Assembly (NCBI GenBank): GCA_963781465.1
Contig: CAWAGH010000002.1
Location: 1,302,001 to 1,366,000, forward strand
Direction of reading: 5' to 3'
Length of the DNA: 64,000 nt
Origin: Lapillicoccus sp963781465
Lineage (GTDB): Bacteria; Actinomycetota; Actinomycetes; Actinomycetales; Dermatophilaceae
Part shown: positions 42,237-51,027 of the stretch, in pieces
Position numbering within the stretch: the stretch's first letter is position 1
Layout: every line of letters begins with the position of its first letter
Position numbers and translations under genes: made by a program
Notes under the pieces: generated by a model
The model's input: the letters and a program-made list of their open reading frames with translations, nothing else
The model's database searches: none
What the model was told of the DNA's origin: nothing

Positions 42237-43214
42237 TCAGCCGGGCAGCGTGGCGCAACAGGTCGGAGTCGGCCAGTCCAGGACGCTGGCCACAGCCCAG
42301 CCGTCGTGGGTTCGCCGCAACAGCGCGACCCCGTCCGAGCGCTCGTTCGCGACGAGCACGCCGCCGTCCACCACGCCCATCCACCGCGGCCACGACCCTC
42401 CGCACGGCACCGACCCGACCATCCGGAGGCCGGCGTCCGACCGTGCGAGCACGGCCACGGTGTCGTCGCCACGGTTCGAGGCGAGCACCTCACCGTCCAC
42501 GACCACGATTTCCGCCGCGGTGTTCTCGCCTTCGGCGTCCGGCCGGCGCACCGAGACCGACTCCCCCGGTGCAAGGACCAGTCCGGCGACGTCGCATACG
42601 GTCACCGTCGAGGCGAGCTCGCCGAGCACGTATGCCGTGTCCCCGTCGATCGCCAGGTGCCTCGGGCCCGAGCCGGCGGGCATCGCCGACCGCGCCACCT
42701 CGGTCAGCCGGCCGCCTTCCAGGTGGTACCCGACCACGGCGTCCAGCCCGAGGTCACAGATCAGCAGCCCACCGACGACGAACACCACCTGGTGCGCGTG
42801 CGGACCGTCCTGACGGTCGGCCTGCGGACCCCAATCACCGTGATGCTCGACGAGATCCGTTCTCTCCCCGAGAGATCCGTCGGTCTGGACCGGGTGGACG
42901 CTCACCGAACCCGACGTGTAGTTGGCCGTCACCAGCCACCGCCCGTCCGGGCTGAGCGCCAGATGGCACGGGGCCGCGCCGCCGGTCGACTGCTGCCCCA
43001 ACGCCCGCCACGGCGGGTCGTCGGTGACCGCCCAGGCACCCACGCGGCCGTCGTCGCCCTCGAGGGCCGCATACACGAACCGGCCGTCCGGCGAGGCGAT
43101 GACGAACGAGGGACTAGGCGCCGGAGCCACCTCGACCGGTGGGCCGAAGCCCTCCGGCCCGAGGTGGACCAGCCCGAGTGCGGACCCGTAGCCGCCGAGG
43201 ACGAGCCGCGTCAC
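42237..43214 (-). CDS. Beta-propeller lactonase-family protein (YbhE/6-phosphogluconolactonase-like)
   Basis: A 325-residue seven-bladed propeller of the lactonase family (PF10282). Repeated blades are seen as SFVIASPDGRFVYAALEG, CHLALSPDGRWLVTANY and GPRHLAIDGDTAYVLGEL. Each ends in a short beta hairpin. The family includes E. coli YbhE, a 6-phosphogluconolactonase, but activity is often unproven. The GTG start overlaps the leuA stop by four bases, which couples it to leuA without an obvious metabolic link. Confidence 0.85.
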   Translation of the reverse strand: MTRLVLGGYGSALGLVHLGPEGFGPPVEVAPAPSPSFVIASPDGRFVYAALEGDDGRVGAWAVTDDPPWRALGQQSTGGAAPCHLALSPDGRWLVTANYTSGSVSVHPVQTDGSLGERTDLVEHHGDWGPQADRQDGPHAHQVVFVVGGLLICDLGLDAVVGYHLEGGRLTEVARSAMPAGSGPRHLAIDGDTAYVLGELASTVTVCDVAGLVLAPGESVSVRRPDAEGENTAAEIVVVDGEVLASNRGDDTVAVLARSDAGLRMVGSVPCGGSWPRWMGVVDGGVLVANERSDGVALLRRTHDGWAVASVLDWPTPTCCATLPG

Positions 43215-44959
43215 GACTCGTCGAGCGCGTCCCGCTCGGCCCGGTTGACCGCCGACACGACGGCCTTGAGCGACGCCGTGACGATGGACGAGTCGAGCCC
43301 GACGCCCCAGAGCACCCGGTCACCGACCGCGCACTCGACGTAGGCGGCCGCCCGCGCGTCGCCACCGGCGGACAGGGCGTGCTCCTGGTAGTCGAGGACC
43401 CGCACGTCGACGCCGAGTCCCGACAGGGCGTCGGTGAACGCCGCGATCGGTCCGTTGCCGGTGCCCTGAGCGACGACGTCGTTTCCCTTGTCGGTCAACG
43501 TGACCGAGAGCCGGCTGCCGCCGTCGACCGTCGAGTCGGAATGCACCGACATGAGCCCGAACCGGCCCCACGCCTCCGGCGGCAACGGGAGGTACTCGTA
43601 CTCGAACCGCTCCCACAGCTGCGCCGGCGACACCTCGCCGCCGTCGTGGTCGACACCGCGCTGGACGACTCCGGAGAACTCGATCTGGAGCCGGCGCGGA
43701 AGGTCCAGGTGGTGCTCCGACTTCATGATGTAGGCGACGCCGCCCTTGCCCGACTGGCTGTTCACCCGGACGACGGCCTCGTAGCTGCGGCCGATGTCGT
43801 GCGGGTCGATCGGCAGGTAGGGGACGGCCCAGACGAACTCGTCGACCGTCTTGCCGGCCTCGGCGGCGTCGTGGTCCAGCCACTCGAAGCCCTTCTTGAT
43901 GGCGTCCTGGTGGGAGCCGGAGAAGGCCGTGAAGACGAGGTCGCCGCCCCACGGGTGACGCTCGCCGACCGGCAGCTGGTTGCAGTACTCCACCGTGCGA
44001 CGGATCTCGTCGATGTTGGAGAAGTCGATCTGTGGGTCGATGCCCTGCGAGAAGAGGTTCATGCCCAGGGTCACCAGGCACACGTTCCCCGTCCGCTCGC
44101 CATTGCCGAACAGGCAGCCCTCGATGCGGTCGGCACCGGCGAGGTAGCCCAGCTCGGCGGCCGCGACACCGGTGCCGCGGTCGTTGTGCGGGTGCAGCGA
44201 CACGACGACCGACTCGCGCCGGTCGAGGTGCCGGACCATCCACTCGATCGAGTCCGCATACACGTTGGGCGTGGTCATCTCGACGGTGGCCGGCAGGTTC
44301 ACGATCAGCTTGTGGTCCGGGGTGGGGTCGATGACGTCGATGACCGCGTTGCAGATCCGGACCGCGAACTCCTGCTCGGTGCCGGTGTAGGACTCCGGCG
44401 AGTACTCGTAGTAGACGTCGGTGTCGGGGACCGTCTCCTCGAGCTTGCGGCACAGCCTCGCGGCCTGGACCGCGATGTCGATGATCCCGTCCTGGTCGAG
44501 GCCGAACACCACACGTCGTTGGAGCACCGAGGTCGAGTTGTAGAAGTGGACGATGGCCTGCTTGGCGCCGCGGATCGCGTCGAACGTGCGGTGCACGAGG
44601 TGGTCCCGGCACTGGGTGAGCACCTGGATGGTCACGTCGTCCGGGATGTGGTGTCCCTCGATGAGCTCGCGGACGAAGTCGAAGTCGGTCTGGCTCGCCG
44701 ACGGGAACCCGACCTCGATCTCCTTGTAGCCCATCCGGACGAGCAGATCGAACATCCGCTTCTTGCGCTCGGAGTTCATCGGGTCGATGAGCGCCTGGTT
44801 CCCGTCGCGCAGGTCGACGGCGCACCATCGCGGGGCGCTGGTGATCCGCTTGGTGGGCCAGGTCCGGTCCGGCAGGTCCACGGCGATCTGCTCGTGGAAC
44901 GGTACGTACCGGCCGAACGGCATCCCCGAAGGGGTCTGGGGGTGGAGCACTTCTCTCAC
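43211..44959 (-). CDS. leuA: 2-isopropylmalate synthase
   Basis: The first committed enzyme of leucine synthesis, condensing 2-ketoisovalerate and acetyl-CoA. The 582-residue product is the actinobacterial long form. The catalytic barrel shows APRWCAVDLRDGNQALIDPM, with the metal-binding Asp, and LHPHNDRGTGVAAAELG with the HxH ligand pair. GCLFGNGERTGNV is the typical glycine-rich loop. The C-terminal 150 residues are the LeuA regulatory domain that binds leucine. It starts at a GTG. A leucine leader peptide and hairpin lie upstream, so expression is attenuated by charged tRNA-Leu. Confidence 0.95.
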   Translation of the reverse strand: MREVLHPQTPSGMPFGRYVPFHEQIAVDLPDRTWPTKRITSAPRWCAVDLRDGNQALIDPMNSERKKRMFDLLVRMGYKEIEVGFPSASQTDFDFVRELIEGHHIPDDVTIQVLTQCRDHLVHRTFDAIRGAKQAIVHFYNSTSVLQRRVVFGLDQDGIIDIAVQAARLCRKLEETVPDTDVYYEYSPESYTGTEQEFAVRICNAVIDVIDPTPDHKLIVNLPATVEMTTPNVYADSIEWMVRHLDRRESVVVSLHPHNDRGTGVAAAELGYLAGADRIEGCLFGNGERTGNVCLVTLGMNLFSQGIDPQIDFSNIDEIRRTVEYCNQLPVGERHPWGGDLVFTAFSGSHQDAIKKGFEWLDHDAAEAGKTVDEFVWAVPYLPIDPHDIGRSYEAVVRVNSQSGKGGVAYIMKSEHHLDLPRRLQIEFSGVVQRGVDHDGGEVSPAQLWERFEYEYLPLPPEAWGRFGLMSVHSDSTVDGGSRLSVTLTDKGNDVVAQGTGNGPIAAFTDALSGLGVDVRVLDYQEHALSAGGDARAAAYVECAVGDRVLWGVGLDSSIVTASLKAVVSAVNRAERDALDES

Positions 44960-45011
44960 GTCCTCGTGTTCGCTGGAGCTGCTGCTGGTTCTCAGCCAGA
45001 CGCGACGAACT

Positions 45012-45050
45012 CCGCGACGAGGGAGGCCGAGTGTCTAGGCCTCGTCGCGG
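45012..45050 (-). promoter_or_regulatory. leuA leader attenuator hairpin
   Basis: CCGCGACGAGGGAGGCC (45012-45028) pairs with GGCCTCGTCGCGG (45038-45050), with a 4-base bulge. The leader-peptide stop codon lies at the loop and the last codons are in the stem. A ribosome stalled on the Leu codons upstream would leave it free to fold differently, typical of ribosome-mediated attenuation. Confidence 0.7.
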
Positions 45051-45079
45051 CAGCGAAGGAGGAGGAGCGCCGAACGCAC
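45035..45079 (-). CDS. leuL: leuA leader peptide (14 aa, four Leu codons)
   Basis: GTG-started 14-codon frame encoding MRSALLLLRCRDEA, with four consecutive leucine codons (CTC CTC CTC CTT). It ends in TAG inside the attenuator hairpin, about 75 bases before leuA. A TACCCT -10 box lies 6 bases before the GTG, so the leader is probably translated from a leaderless transcript. Ribosome stalling at these codons when leucyl-tRNA is scarce would allow leuA transcription. The LLLLRCR pattern is known from actinobacterial leuA leaders. Confidence 0.8.
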   Translation of the reverse strand: MRSALLLLRCRDEA

Positions 45080-45085
45080 AGGGCG

Positions 45086-45115
45086 AGGGTATGCCCGTGC
45101 CTCGCGACCCGTCCA
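45086..45115 (-). promoter_or_regulatory. Promoter of the leuA leader
   Basis: On the minus strand TGGACG (45115-45110) and TACCCT (45091-45086) are separated by 18 bases. The -10 box ends 6 bases before the leader GTG, giving transcription initiation at or next to the start codon. Confidence 0.5.
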
Positions 45116-45190
45116 GCCCGCCCGCCGTGCGCCCGGATCCTGAGACCGGCGTCCCGGCGACGGGCGCGATCCCTCTCGTACGATGTCGGT

Positions 45191-45934
45191 GTGACTGACG
45201 CGGGAAGCCTGCGCGTAGGCCATGGGGAGCGGGAGCAGCTCGTCCACGTGCTCATGCAGCAGTATGCGGAGGGCCGGCTCACGCCCTCCGAGCTCGACGA
45301 CCTGTCCGGCCGCGCTCGCCAGGCCCGGACCTACGCGGACCTCGACCGCCTGGTCGTGGACCTGCCGGTGCCGCCGCCGTCGGCCGGGGTCCGTCAGATC
45401 GCCACCGCGGCGAACCTCGCCCGGCTGGGGACCGACCCGGAGCACCGACAGACGTTGACCGGTGGGATGTCCAGCTACGTGCGGCGCGGGATCTGGACCG
45501 TGCCCGCATACCTCAACCTCAACGCCGGGATGGCGACGGTGAAGCTGGACTTCCAGCAGGCGATCTGCCCGCACGACGTCGTCGACATCCAGGTGTCGGC
45601 CGGCGTCGGTTCTGTCGTCCTCGTGGTGCCCGAGGGCTGGGCGGCGAACACCGACCAGGTCGGCAAGGGCATCGGGACCGTCTCCAACACGGTCGACGCG
45701 ATCCCGCAGCCGGGCAAGCCACTGCTCGTCCTCCACGGCACCTCGATGGCCGGGACCATCCGGGTCCGCTACCCGGGCCGACGGGACCGGTACCTCATGC
45801 GCCGGAACGTCAAGCGGCTCAAGGCCGGCAGCTCGTCGACCTCTCGGGTCGAGACCGACATGGGTCCGGCCCTCGGTGGCTCGGGCACGCCGCAGGACGC
45901 GCCGTCGTGGGGCGCGACGGACCGCCGCTCCTGA
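45191..45934 (+). CDS. DUF1707 SHOCT-like/cell-wall-associated protein
   Basis: A 247-residue protein opening with a DUF1707 domain: LRVGHGEREQLVHVLMQQYAEGRLTPSELDDLSGRARQARTYADL-type sequence (residues 8-52), the short helical module at the N-terminus of many actinobacterial membrane or envelope proteins. The rest has a beta-rich stretch, VDIQVSAGVGSVVLVVPEGW, resembling DUF2154/LiaF-like cell-wall-active domains. No membrane helix is seen. A TACGAT box lies 6 bases before the GTG. It is divergent from the leuA leader. Confidence 0.8.
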   Translation: MTDAGSLRVGHGEREQLVHVLMQQYAEGRLTPSELDDLSGRARQARTYADLDRLVVDLPVPPPSAGVRQIATAANLARLGTDPEHRQTLTGGMSSYVRRGIWTVPAYLNLNAGMATVKLDFQQAICPHDVVDIQVSAGVGSVVLVVPEGWAANTDQVGKGIGTVSNTVDAIPQPGKPLLVLHGTSMAGTIRVRYPGRRDRYLMRRNVKRLKAGSSSTSRVETDMGPALGGSGTPQDAPSWGATDRRS

Positions 45935-45946
45935 CGGTCACTCTCG

Positions 45947-47429
45947 TCACCAGGGCAGGTGGGCCTCGAGCGCGACGCCGGTGAGGGGAGGTGCGTTCCA
46001 CCACGCGTCGAGCGCGAGAACCGTTGCCGCGCATACGGATCCGATGTGGGGTTTCGATGAGCACCAGGTCGGCCTCGAAGGTGTCTGGTCCGGTCCAGCC
46101 GCCGCGGCAGACGACGGGCGTCGGTTCGGCCGGCGGAGCGCCCCGGGACCCGCGCGAGACGCCGGCGCGTTCGCCGAGCAGACCTTCAGTCCATCGGTCG
46201 TGTCCGCAGACGACGGCGAGCTCCGCCGACGGCAGCCGCAGGGTGAGCAGGTGGTCGGCGCCGTTGCGGGTCACGGTCAGCTCGGTGCCCGGCGCCAGGG
46301 GCTGCTCTGCGCCCCGCTCCTCGACGACGAACCGGCGGGACCGGGTATGCGCGTCCGCCCCGTGAGGGATGGGCTCGAGCACGGGGAGGGCCAGGGTCGC
46401 GAGCCGCTCCGTCAACCGGCCTGCTGCCTCGTCGTCGTCGGCGGCGGGGGCGCCGTCCAGCGCCGGGAGCAGCTCCTCCCAGAGGACGTCGAGGACCAGC
46501 TGCATGTCGTCCGTCCGGGCGGTCGTGGCGACGACGAGGTCGGCCTCGGGCACCACGACGCAGAACTGGCCGTGGGCGCCGTCGCCGCGGAACCCGTGCC
46601 GGGCCATCCAGTACTGGTACCCGTAGCCCTGCCGCCAGTCGAGCTGACCCAAGGGGTCGTTGTCGTTGTCGATGTGGCTGCGGGTGGCCAGCGCGACCCA
46701 CCCCTCGGGGAGAATGCGTTGGCCGTTCCAGACCCCGTCCTGGAGGAGCAGCTGGCCGAACGAGGCGATGGACTCGGTCTGCAGGTGCAGGCCCGAGAAC
46801 CCGAGGGCCTGGCCTCGTTGGTCGATGTCCCAACGAGCGGGCCCGATGCCGAGCGGGTCGAGCAGCCGCGGGCGCAGGTAGGCGAGCAGCGGCTGCCCGG
46901 TGTGCTCCTCGACGATCGCCGCCAGCGCGTAGGTGGTCGCGTTGTTGTAGGCGTGCCGGGATCCGACCGGCTCCTCCGGCGGGATCCGGAGGAACCCGGC
47001 GACCGGGTCGTCGGCATCGAGCCGGTGGGCGCGGTCGAGGGTGTCCTCCCGGTGACCGGTCGACATCGACAGCAGGTGGTGGACGGTCAGCTGGGCGACC
47101 GCCGGGTCGACGTTGTCCGGAGCGTGGTCGGGCAGGAGGTCGACGACCCGGTCGTCGAGGCGGAACCGACCCTCCGCGACGGCGAACCCGACGGCGGTCG
47201 AGGTGAACGACTTGCTGAGCGAGTAGAGCAGGTGGACGCGGTCGGCGGAGTAGGGAGCCCACCACCCCTCGGCGGCCACGTGGCCGTGGCGCACGACCAT
47301 CAGGCTGTGAGTCTCGACGCCACGGTCCTCGAGGCGGTCGAGCACCGCGTGGAGGGCATCGGCCGGGATGCCGACGTCGGTCGGCCGGGCGCGTAGGAGT
47401 CGGGTCGAGGTCGTCGTCGTCTCACTCAT
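45947..47429 (-). CDS. Serine hydrolase (beta-lactamase/PBP-like) with probable 3' frameshift
   Basis: A beta-lactamase-family (class C/DD-peptidase fold) hydrolase of about 490 residues. The SxxK motif is in YSLSKSFTSTA and the YxN motif in HAYNNATTYA; the ATG is at 47429. Up to residue about 465 (LIETPHRIRM) the frame is good. Beyond it turns Arg/Pro-rich without homology and runs into the convergent DUF1707 gene. The +1 frame instead reads ALDAWWNAPPLTGVALEAHL and stops at 45947, the expected C-terminus. So a one-base insertion (or two-base loss) near 46029-46035 is likely, either real or a sequence error. Confidence 0.75.
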
Positions 47430-47515
47430 CGCGCTCCACCCTAGGCCGCTGTGAGTTCGCTCCGAGCCGGGCGGGCCGCGTTGCCGTTGTCGGTGGCGCG
47501 CGACAGGCTGAGGGC

Positions 47516-48745
47516 ATGACGTCGACGCCGCACTTCCCGCACCGACCCGCACTCGGCTGCGGAATCGTCCCGCCCGACCTGCTGCGACGGATCGCCGAGG
47601 GGGCCGGCCCGGACCACCCCGACGTCCCCGACGAGGCGGCCGCCGCGGCTCAGCGCACGCTGGACGCGGACGACCGGCTCCGGCAGCTGCGGGAGGTCGT
47701 GGCCGAGCGCGGTCGCGGCGACCTGCGCGGCCCGATCCCGGGACTGCAGAACCTCCGTGACGAGCGCTCCCCCGAGGTCACAAAGCCGCCGGCGCAGGCC
47801 GCGCCGGCCGTCCAGCGCGCCGTCTACGACTCGCAGCAGACGTCCAAGCTCCCCGGCAAGCTCGTTCGCGGCGAGGGCAAGCCCGCGACGTCCGACGACT
47901 CGGTCAACCGCGCCTACGACGGACTCGGCGCTACGTGGCAGCTCTACTGGTCCGCCTTCCAGCGCGACTCGCTCGACGCCAAGGGCCTCGAGCTGATCGC
48001 GTCCGTGCACTACCAGGAGCAGTACGACAACGCGTTCTGGGACGGCCAGCAGATGGTCTTCGGTGACGGCGACGGCACCTACTTCAACGACTTCACGTCG
48101 AGCGTCGACGTGATCGGGCACGAGCTGGCCCACGGCGTGACGCAGTACACCGCGGGCCTCACCTACGTCACGCAGTCCGGCGCCCTCAACGAGTCGCTGT
48201 CCGACTGCTTCGGCTCGATGGTCAAGCAGCAGGTCCTCGGCCAGGACGCGGCGGACGCCGACTGGCTCATCGGCGAGGGCCTGTTCACGGCGAAGGTCAA
48301 CGGGGTGGCGCTCCGGTCGATGAAGGCGCCGGGCACGGCCTACGACGACCCGGTACTCGGCAAGGACCCGCAGCCGGCCGACATGGACGGCTACGTCAAG
48401 CTTCCCGCCGACTCGCAGCACGACAACGGCGGGGTCCACACCAACTCCGGCATCCCCAACCGGGCGTTCTACCTCGCCGCCACCAGCATCGGCGGTAAGG
48501 GCTGGGAGGGCGCGGGACTCGTCTGGTACGACGTCGTCACGGGCTCGACGATCACCAAGGACATCGACTTCGCCGGGTTCGCGGCCCTGACCATCGAAGC
48601 GGCCGAGGCCCGGTTCGGCGCCGGCAGCAGCGAGGCCTCGGCGGTCCGGGACGCGTGGCAGACCGTGAAGGTCACCAAGGCCGCGGCCAAGAAGACCACG
48701 TCCAAGAAGACCACCGCGAAGAAGAAGGCGAAGCCCAAGGCCTAG
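47516..48745 (+). CDS. M4-family metallopeptidase, protealysin-like
   Basis: A 409-residue thermolysin-family zinc protease. The zinc motif is VIGHELAHGVTQY and the third ligand Glu lies in GALNESLSDCFG. The substrate-binding HTNSGIPNRAFY is present. The N-terminus has no signal peptide; GCGIVPPDLLRRIAEG is the conserved propeptide start of protealysin-like precursors. The C-terminus is a Lys/Ala/Thr tail (KKTTSKKTTAKKKAKPKA) of about 25 residues, which may bind polyanions. No emfourin-like inhibitor gene follows, unlike many protealysin loci. Divergent from the serine hydrolase. Confidence 0.92.
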   Translation: MTSTPHFPHRPALGCGIVPPDLLRRIAEGAGPDHPDVPDEAAAAAQRTLDADDRLRQLREVVAERGRGDLRGPIPGLQNLRDERSPEVTKPPAQAAPAVQRAVYDSQQTSKLPGKLVRGEGKPATSDDSVNRAYDGLGATWQLYWSAFQRDSLDAKGLELIASVHYQEQYDNAFWDGQQMVFGDGDGTYFNDFTSSVDVIGHELAHGVTQYTAGLTYVTQSGALNESLSDCFGSMVKQQVLGQDAADADWLIGEGLFTAKVNGVALRSMKAPGTAYDDPVLGKDPQPADMDGYVKLPADSQHDNGGVHTNSGIPNRAFYLAATSIGGKGWEGAGLVWYDVVTGSTITKDIDFAGFAALTIEAAEARFGAGSSEASAVRDAWQTVKVTKAAAKKTTSKKTTAKKKAKPKA

Positions 48746-48747
48746 TT

Positions 48748-49707
48748 CTAGAACCCCAGTCGCTGCAGCTGTTTCGGGTCGCGCTGCCAGTCCTTGGCGA
48801 TCTTGACGTGCAGATCCAGGTAGACCGGCTGGCCGAGCAGCGCCTCGATCGCCGTGCGGGCGGCGGTGCCGACCTCGCGCAGCCGCGATCCGCCGCGGCC
48901 GATGATGATGGCCTTCTGGCTGGACCGCTCGACGTAGACGTTGACCCGCACGTCCAGCAACGGTTTGCCCGCGGGGCGTCCCTCGCGGGGGACCATCTCC
49001 TCGACGACGACCGCCAGTGAGTGCGGCAGCTCGTCGCGGACGCCCTCCAGCGCGGCCTCGCGGACCAGCTCGGCGATCATCACCGCTTGCGGCTCGTCGG
49101 TGAGGACGCCGTCGGGGTACAGCTGCGGCGACTCCGGCAGGTGGCTCGACAGGACGTCGCGGACCTCCGCGACTTGGTCGCCGCGCGTCGCGGAGCACGG
49201 GATGATCTCGTCCCACGACCCGAGCTGGTCGATCGCGATGAGGTGCTCGGCGAGCCGGCCGCGGTCCACGCGGTCGCTCTTCGTCGCGATGGCCACGACC
49301 GGCTTGTGCTTCACCCGCTGCAGCTCGGTCAGCTCGCGGGCGATGTAGCTGTCGCCCGGACCCGGCCGCTGGTCGGCGGGCAGGCAGAACCCGATGACGT
49401 CCACCTCGAGGAGCGTCTCGCGGACGAGGTCGTTGAGCCGCTGGCCGAGCAGCGTCCGCGGCTTGTGCAGCCCCGGCGTGTCGACGAGGACCAGCTGCGC
49501 GCCGGGGCTCATCGCGATGCCGCGGATGGTGTGCCGGGTGGTCTGTGGCTTCGACGAAGTGATCGCGACCTTCTGGCCGACGAGGGCGTTGGTCAGCGTC
49601 GACTTGCCGGCGTTCGGACGGCCTACCAGGCAGGCGAACCCCGCCCGGTATGCGGGTTCGCCGCCCTCGTCGTCTGTGGGCCCTGCCCCCAGCGGCTTAT
49701 CCGTCAT
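48748..49707 (-). CDS. era: GTPase Era
   Basis: A 319-residue Era GTPase required for 30S ribosome assembly. G motifs are CLVGRPNAGKSTL (G1), QTTRHTIRG (G2), VLVDTPGLHKP (G3), TKSDRVD (G4) and CSATRGDQV (G5). The C-terminal KH domain has KAIIIGRGGSRLREVGTAAR. It overlaps the CNNM gene start by 11 bases, part of the phoH-ybeY-CNNM-era cluster. Convergent with the M4 peptidase with only two bases between stops and no obvious terminator. Confidence 0.96.
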   Translation of the reverse strand: MTDKPLGAGPTDDEGGEPAYRAGFACLVGRPNAGKSTLTNALVGQKVAITSSKPQTTRHTIRGIAMSPGAQLVLVDTPGLHKPRTLLGQRLNDLVRETLLEVDVIGFCLPADQRPGPGDSYIARELTELQRVKHKPVVAIATKSDRVDRGRLAEHLIAIDQLGSWDEIIPCSATRGDQVAEVRDVLSSHLPESPQLYPDGVLTDEPQAVMIAELVREAALEGVRDELPHSLAVVVEEMVPREGRPAGKPLLDVRVNVYVERSSQKAIIIGRGGSRLREVGTAARTAIEALLGQPVYLDLHVKIAKDWQRDPKQLQRLGF

Positions 49708-51019
49708 GGGCCTGCTCCCTCTCGAGGACCCGCCGGGCCAGCGGCTCGACGTCGTCGGCGTCGAGGGGCTCCAACCGTCGCACGATCACGGTCGCGATCC
49801 GGTGGCGCCGGCCGGCCATCTTCTCGGCGGTGAGTGACAGCCCAGCGACCGGCGCGTGCGACCCGGGGATCGGGACGCGGCCGATCGCCTTGGCCAGCAG
49901 GCCGCCCACGGTGTCGACCTCCTCCTCGTCGATGTCGACGTCGAAGAGGTCGCCGAGGTCGTCGATGCTCATCCCGGCCGGGACCCGGAACGCGCCGTCC
50001 TCCAGCTCCTGGACCGACGGCGACTCCTTGTCGTACTCGTCGTCGATCTCCCCGACGATCTCCTCGAGGATGTCCTCGATGGTGACCAGCCCGGCCGTAC
50101 CGCCGTACTCGTCGACGATCATCGCGAAGTGGTTCTGCTCGAGCTGCATCTCCCGGAGCAGGTCGTCAGCCGGCTTGCTCTCCGGCACGAAGTGCAGCGG
50201 GCGCATGACCTGGTCGACCGGCATGTGGGAGGCCTCGGGGTCCGCATACGTGCGCCGCACGACGTCCTTGAGGTAGAGCAGGCCCCTCGCATCGTCGCTG
50301 TCGTCGCCGACGACGGGGATCCGCGAGAACCCGGACCGGATGAACAGGGACATGGCCTGCCGGAGGGTCTTGTCCTGGCTGATGGTCACCATGTCGGTCC
50401 GCGGGACCATCACCTCGCGAACGACGGTGTCGCCGAGCTCGAAGACCGAGTGGATCATCTCCCGCTCGCCCTCCTCGATGACCGCGGTGTCGCCGGCCAT
50501 GTCGAGCAGGTCGCGCAGCTCCGCCTCACTCTGGAACGGACCATCGCGGTAGCCCTTCCCCGGTGTGACCGCGTTGCCCAGCGCGACGAGGACCCGCGAG
50601 ACCGGGCCGAGGACCTTGCGGAGGCCGACGGCGACGGGGGCCGCCCAGAGCGCGACGGTGTCGTAGTTCTGGCGTCCCAGGGTCCGCGGGGAGACCCCGA
50701 CGACGACGAAGGAGACGACGGCCATGATGACGATGGAGATGGTCAGCGCCCAGCCGATGCTGTCGAGCAGGCTGAGCACGGCCACGGTGATGAACACCGC
50801 ACAGGTCGCCTCGGCGACGACCCGCAGGAACGCGAGCACGGCGAGGTATGCGGCGGAGTCGGCGACGACGGTGACCAGCGACAGCGACCCCGACCGGCCC
50901 TCCTCGGCCAGCTCGGCGGCCCGGACGCGCGACATCCGGAAGATCGCGGACTCGGCCGCCGCGAGGCTGAAGGCCACCACCACGCTCAGCAGCGCGAACA
51001 GCAGCATCTGGGCGAACAC
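49697..51019 (-). CDS. CNNM/CorC-family transporter-associated protein with CBS pair
   Basis: A 440-residue membrane protein of the HlyC/CorC/CNNM family, probably a magnesium or cobalt transporter/regulator. The N-terminal CNNM domain has about four hydrophobic helices (residues 3-20, 55-75, 80-130). Two CBS domains follow, including REVMVPRTDMVTISQDKTL and HFAMIVDEYGGTAGLVTIED. The C-terminal transporter-associated domain is GMSIDDLGDLFDVDIDEEE. GTG start. Lies between ybeY and era as in other actinobacteria. Confidence 0.92.
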   Translation of the reverse strand: MFAQMLLFALLSVVVAFSLAAAESAIFRMSRVRAAELAEEGRSGSLSLVTVVADSAAYLAVLAFLRVVAEATCAVFITVAVLSLLDSIGWALTISIVIMAVVSFVVVGVSPRTLGRQNYDTVALWAAPVAVGLRKVLGPVSRVLVALGNAVTPGKGYRDGPFQSEAELRDLLDMAGDTAVIEEGEREMIHSVFELGDTVVREVMVPRTDMVTISQDKTLRQAMSLFIRSGFSRIPVVGDDSDDARGLLYLKDVVRRTYADPEASHMPVDQVMRPLHFVPESKPADDLLREMQLEQNHFAMIVDEYGGTAGLVTIEDILEEIVGEIDDEYDKESPSVQELEDGAFRVPAGMSIDDLGDLFDVDIDEEEVDTVGGLLAKAIGRVPIPGSHAPVAGLSLTAEKMAGRRHRIATVIVRRLEPLDADDVEPLARRVLEREQAHDG

Positions 51020-51027
51020 GTCGGCTC

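Noticed and set aside
43139..45190. Plus-strand open frame leading into the DUF1707 gene.
   Set aside because: It is antisense to leuA and to the leader peptide, with shadow-type composition. The DUF1707 domain starts at the GTG at 45191.
45819..45946. Serine hydrolase C-terminal tail in the uninterrupted frame.
   Set aside because: The tail is Arg/Pro-rich, antisense to the DUF1707 gene end and has no family similarity; the alternative frame gives the expected C-terminus.
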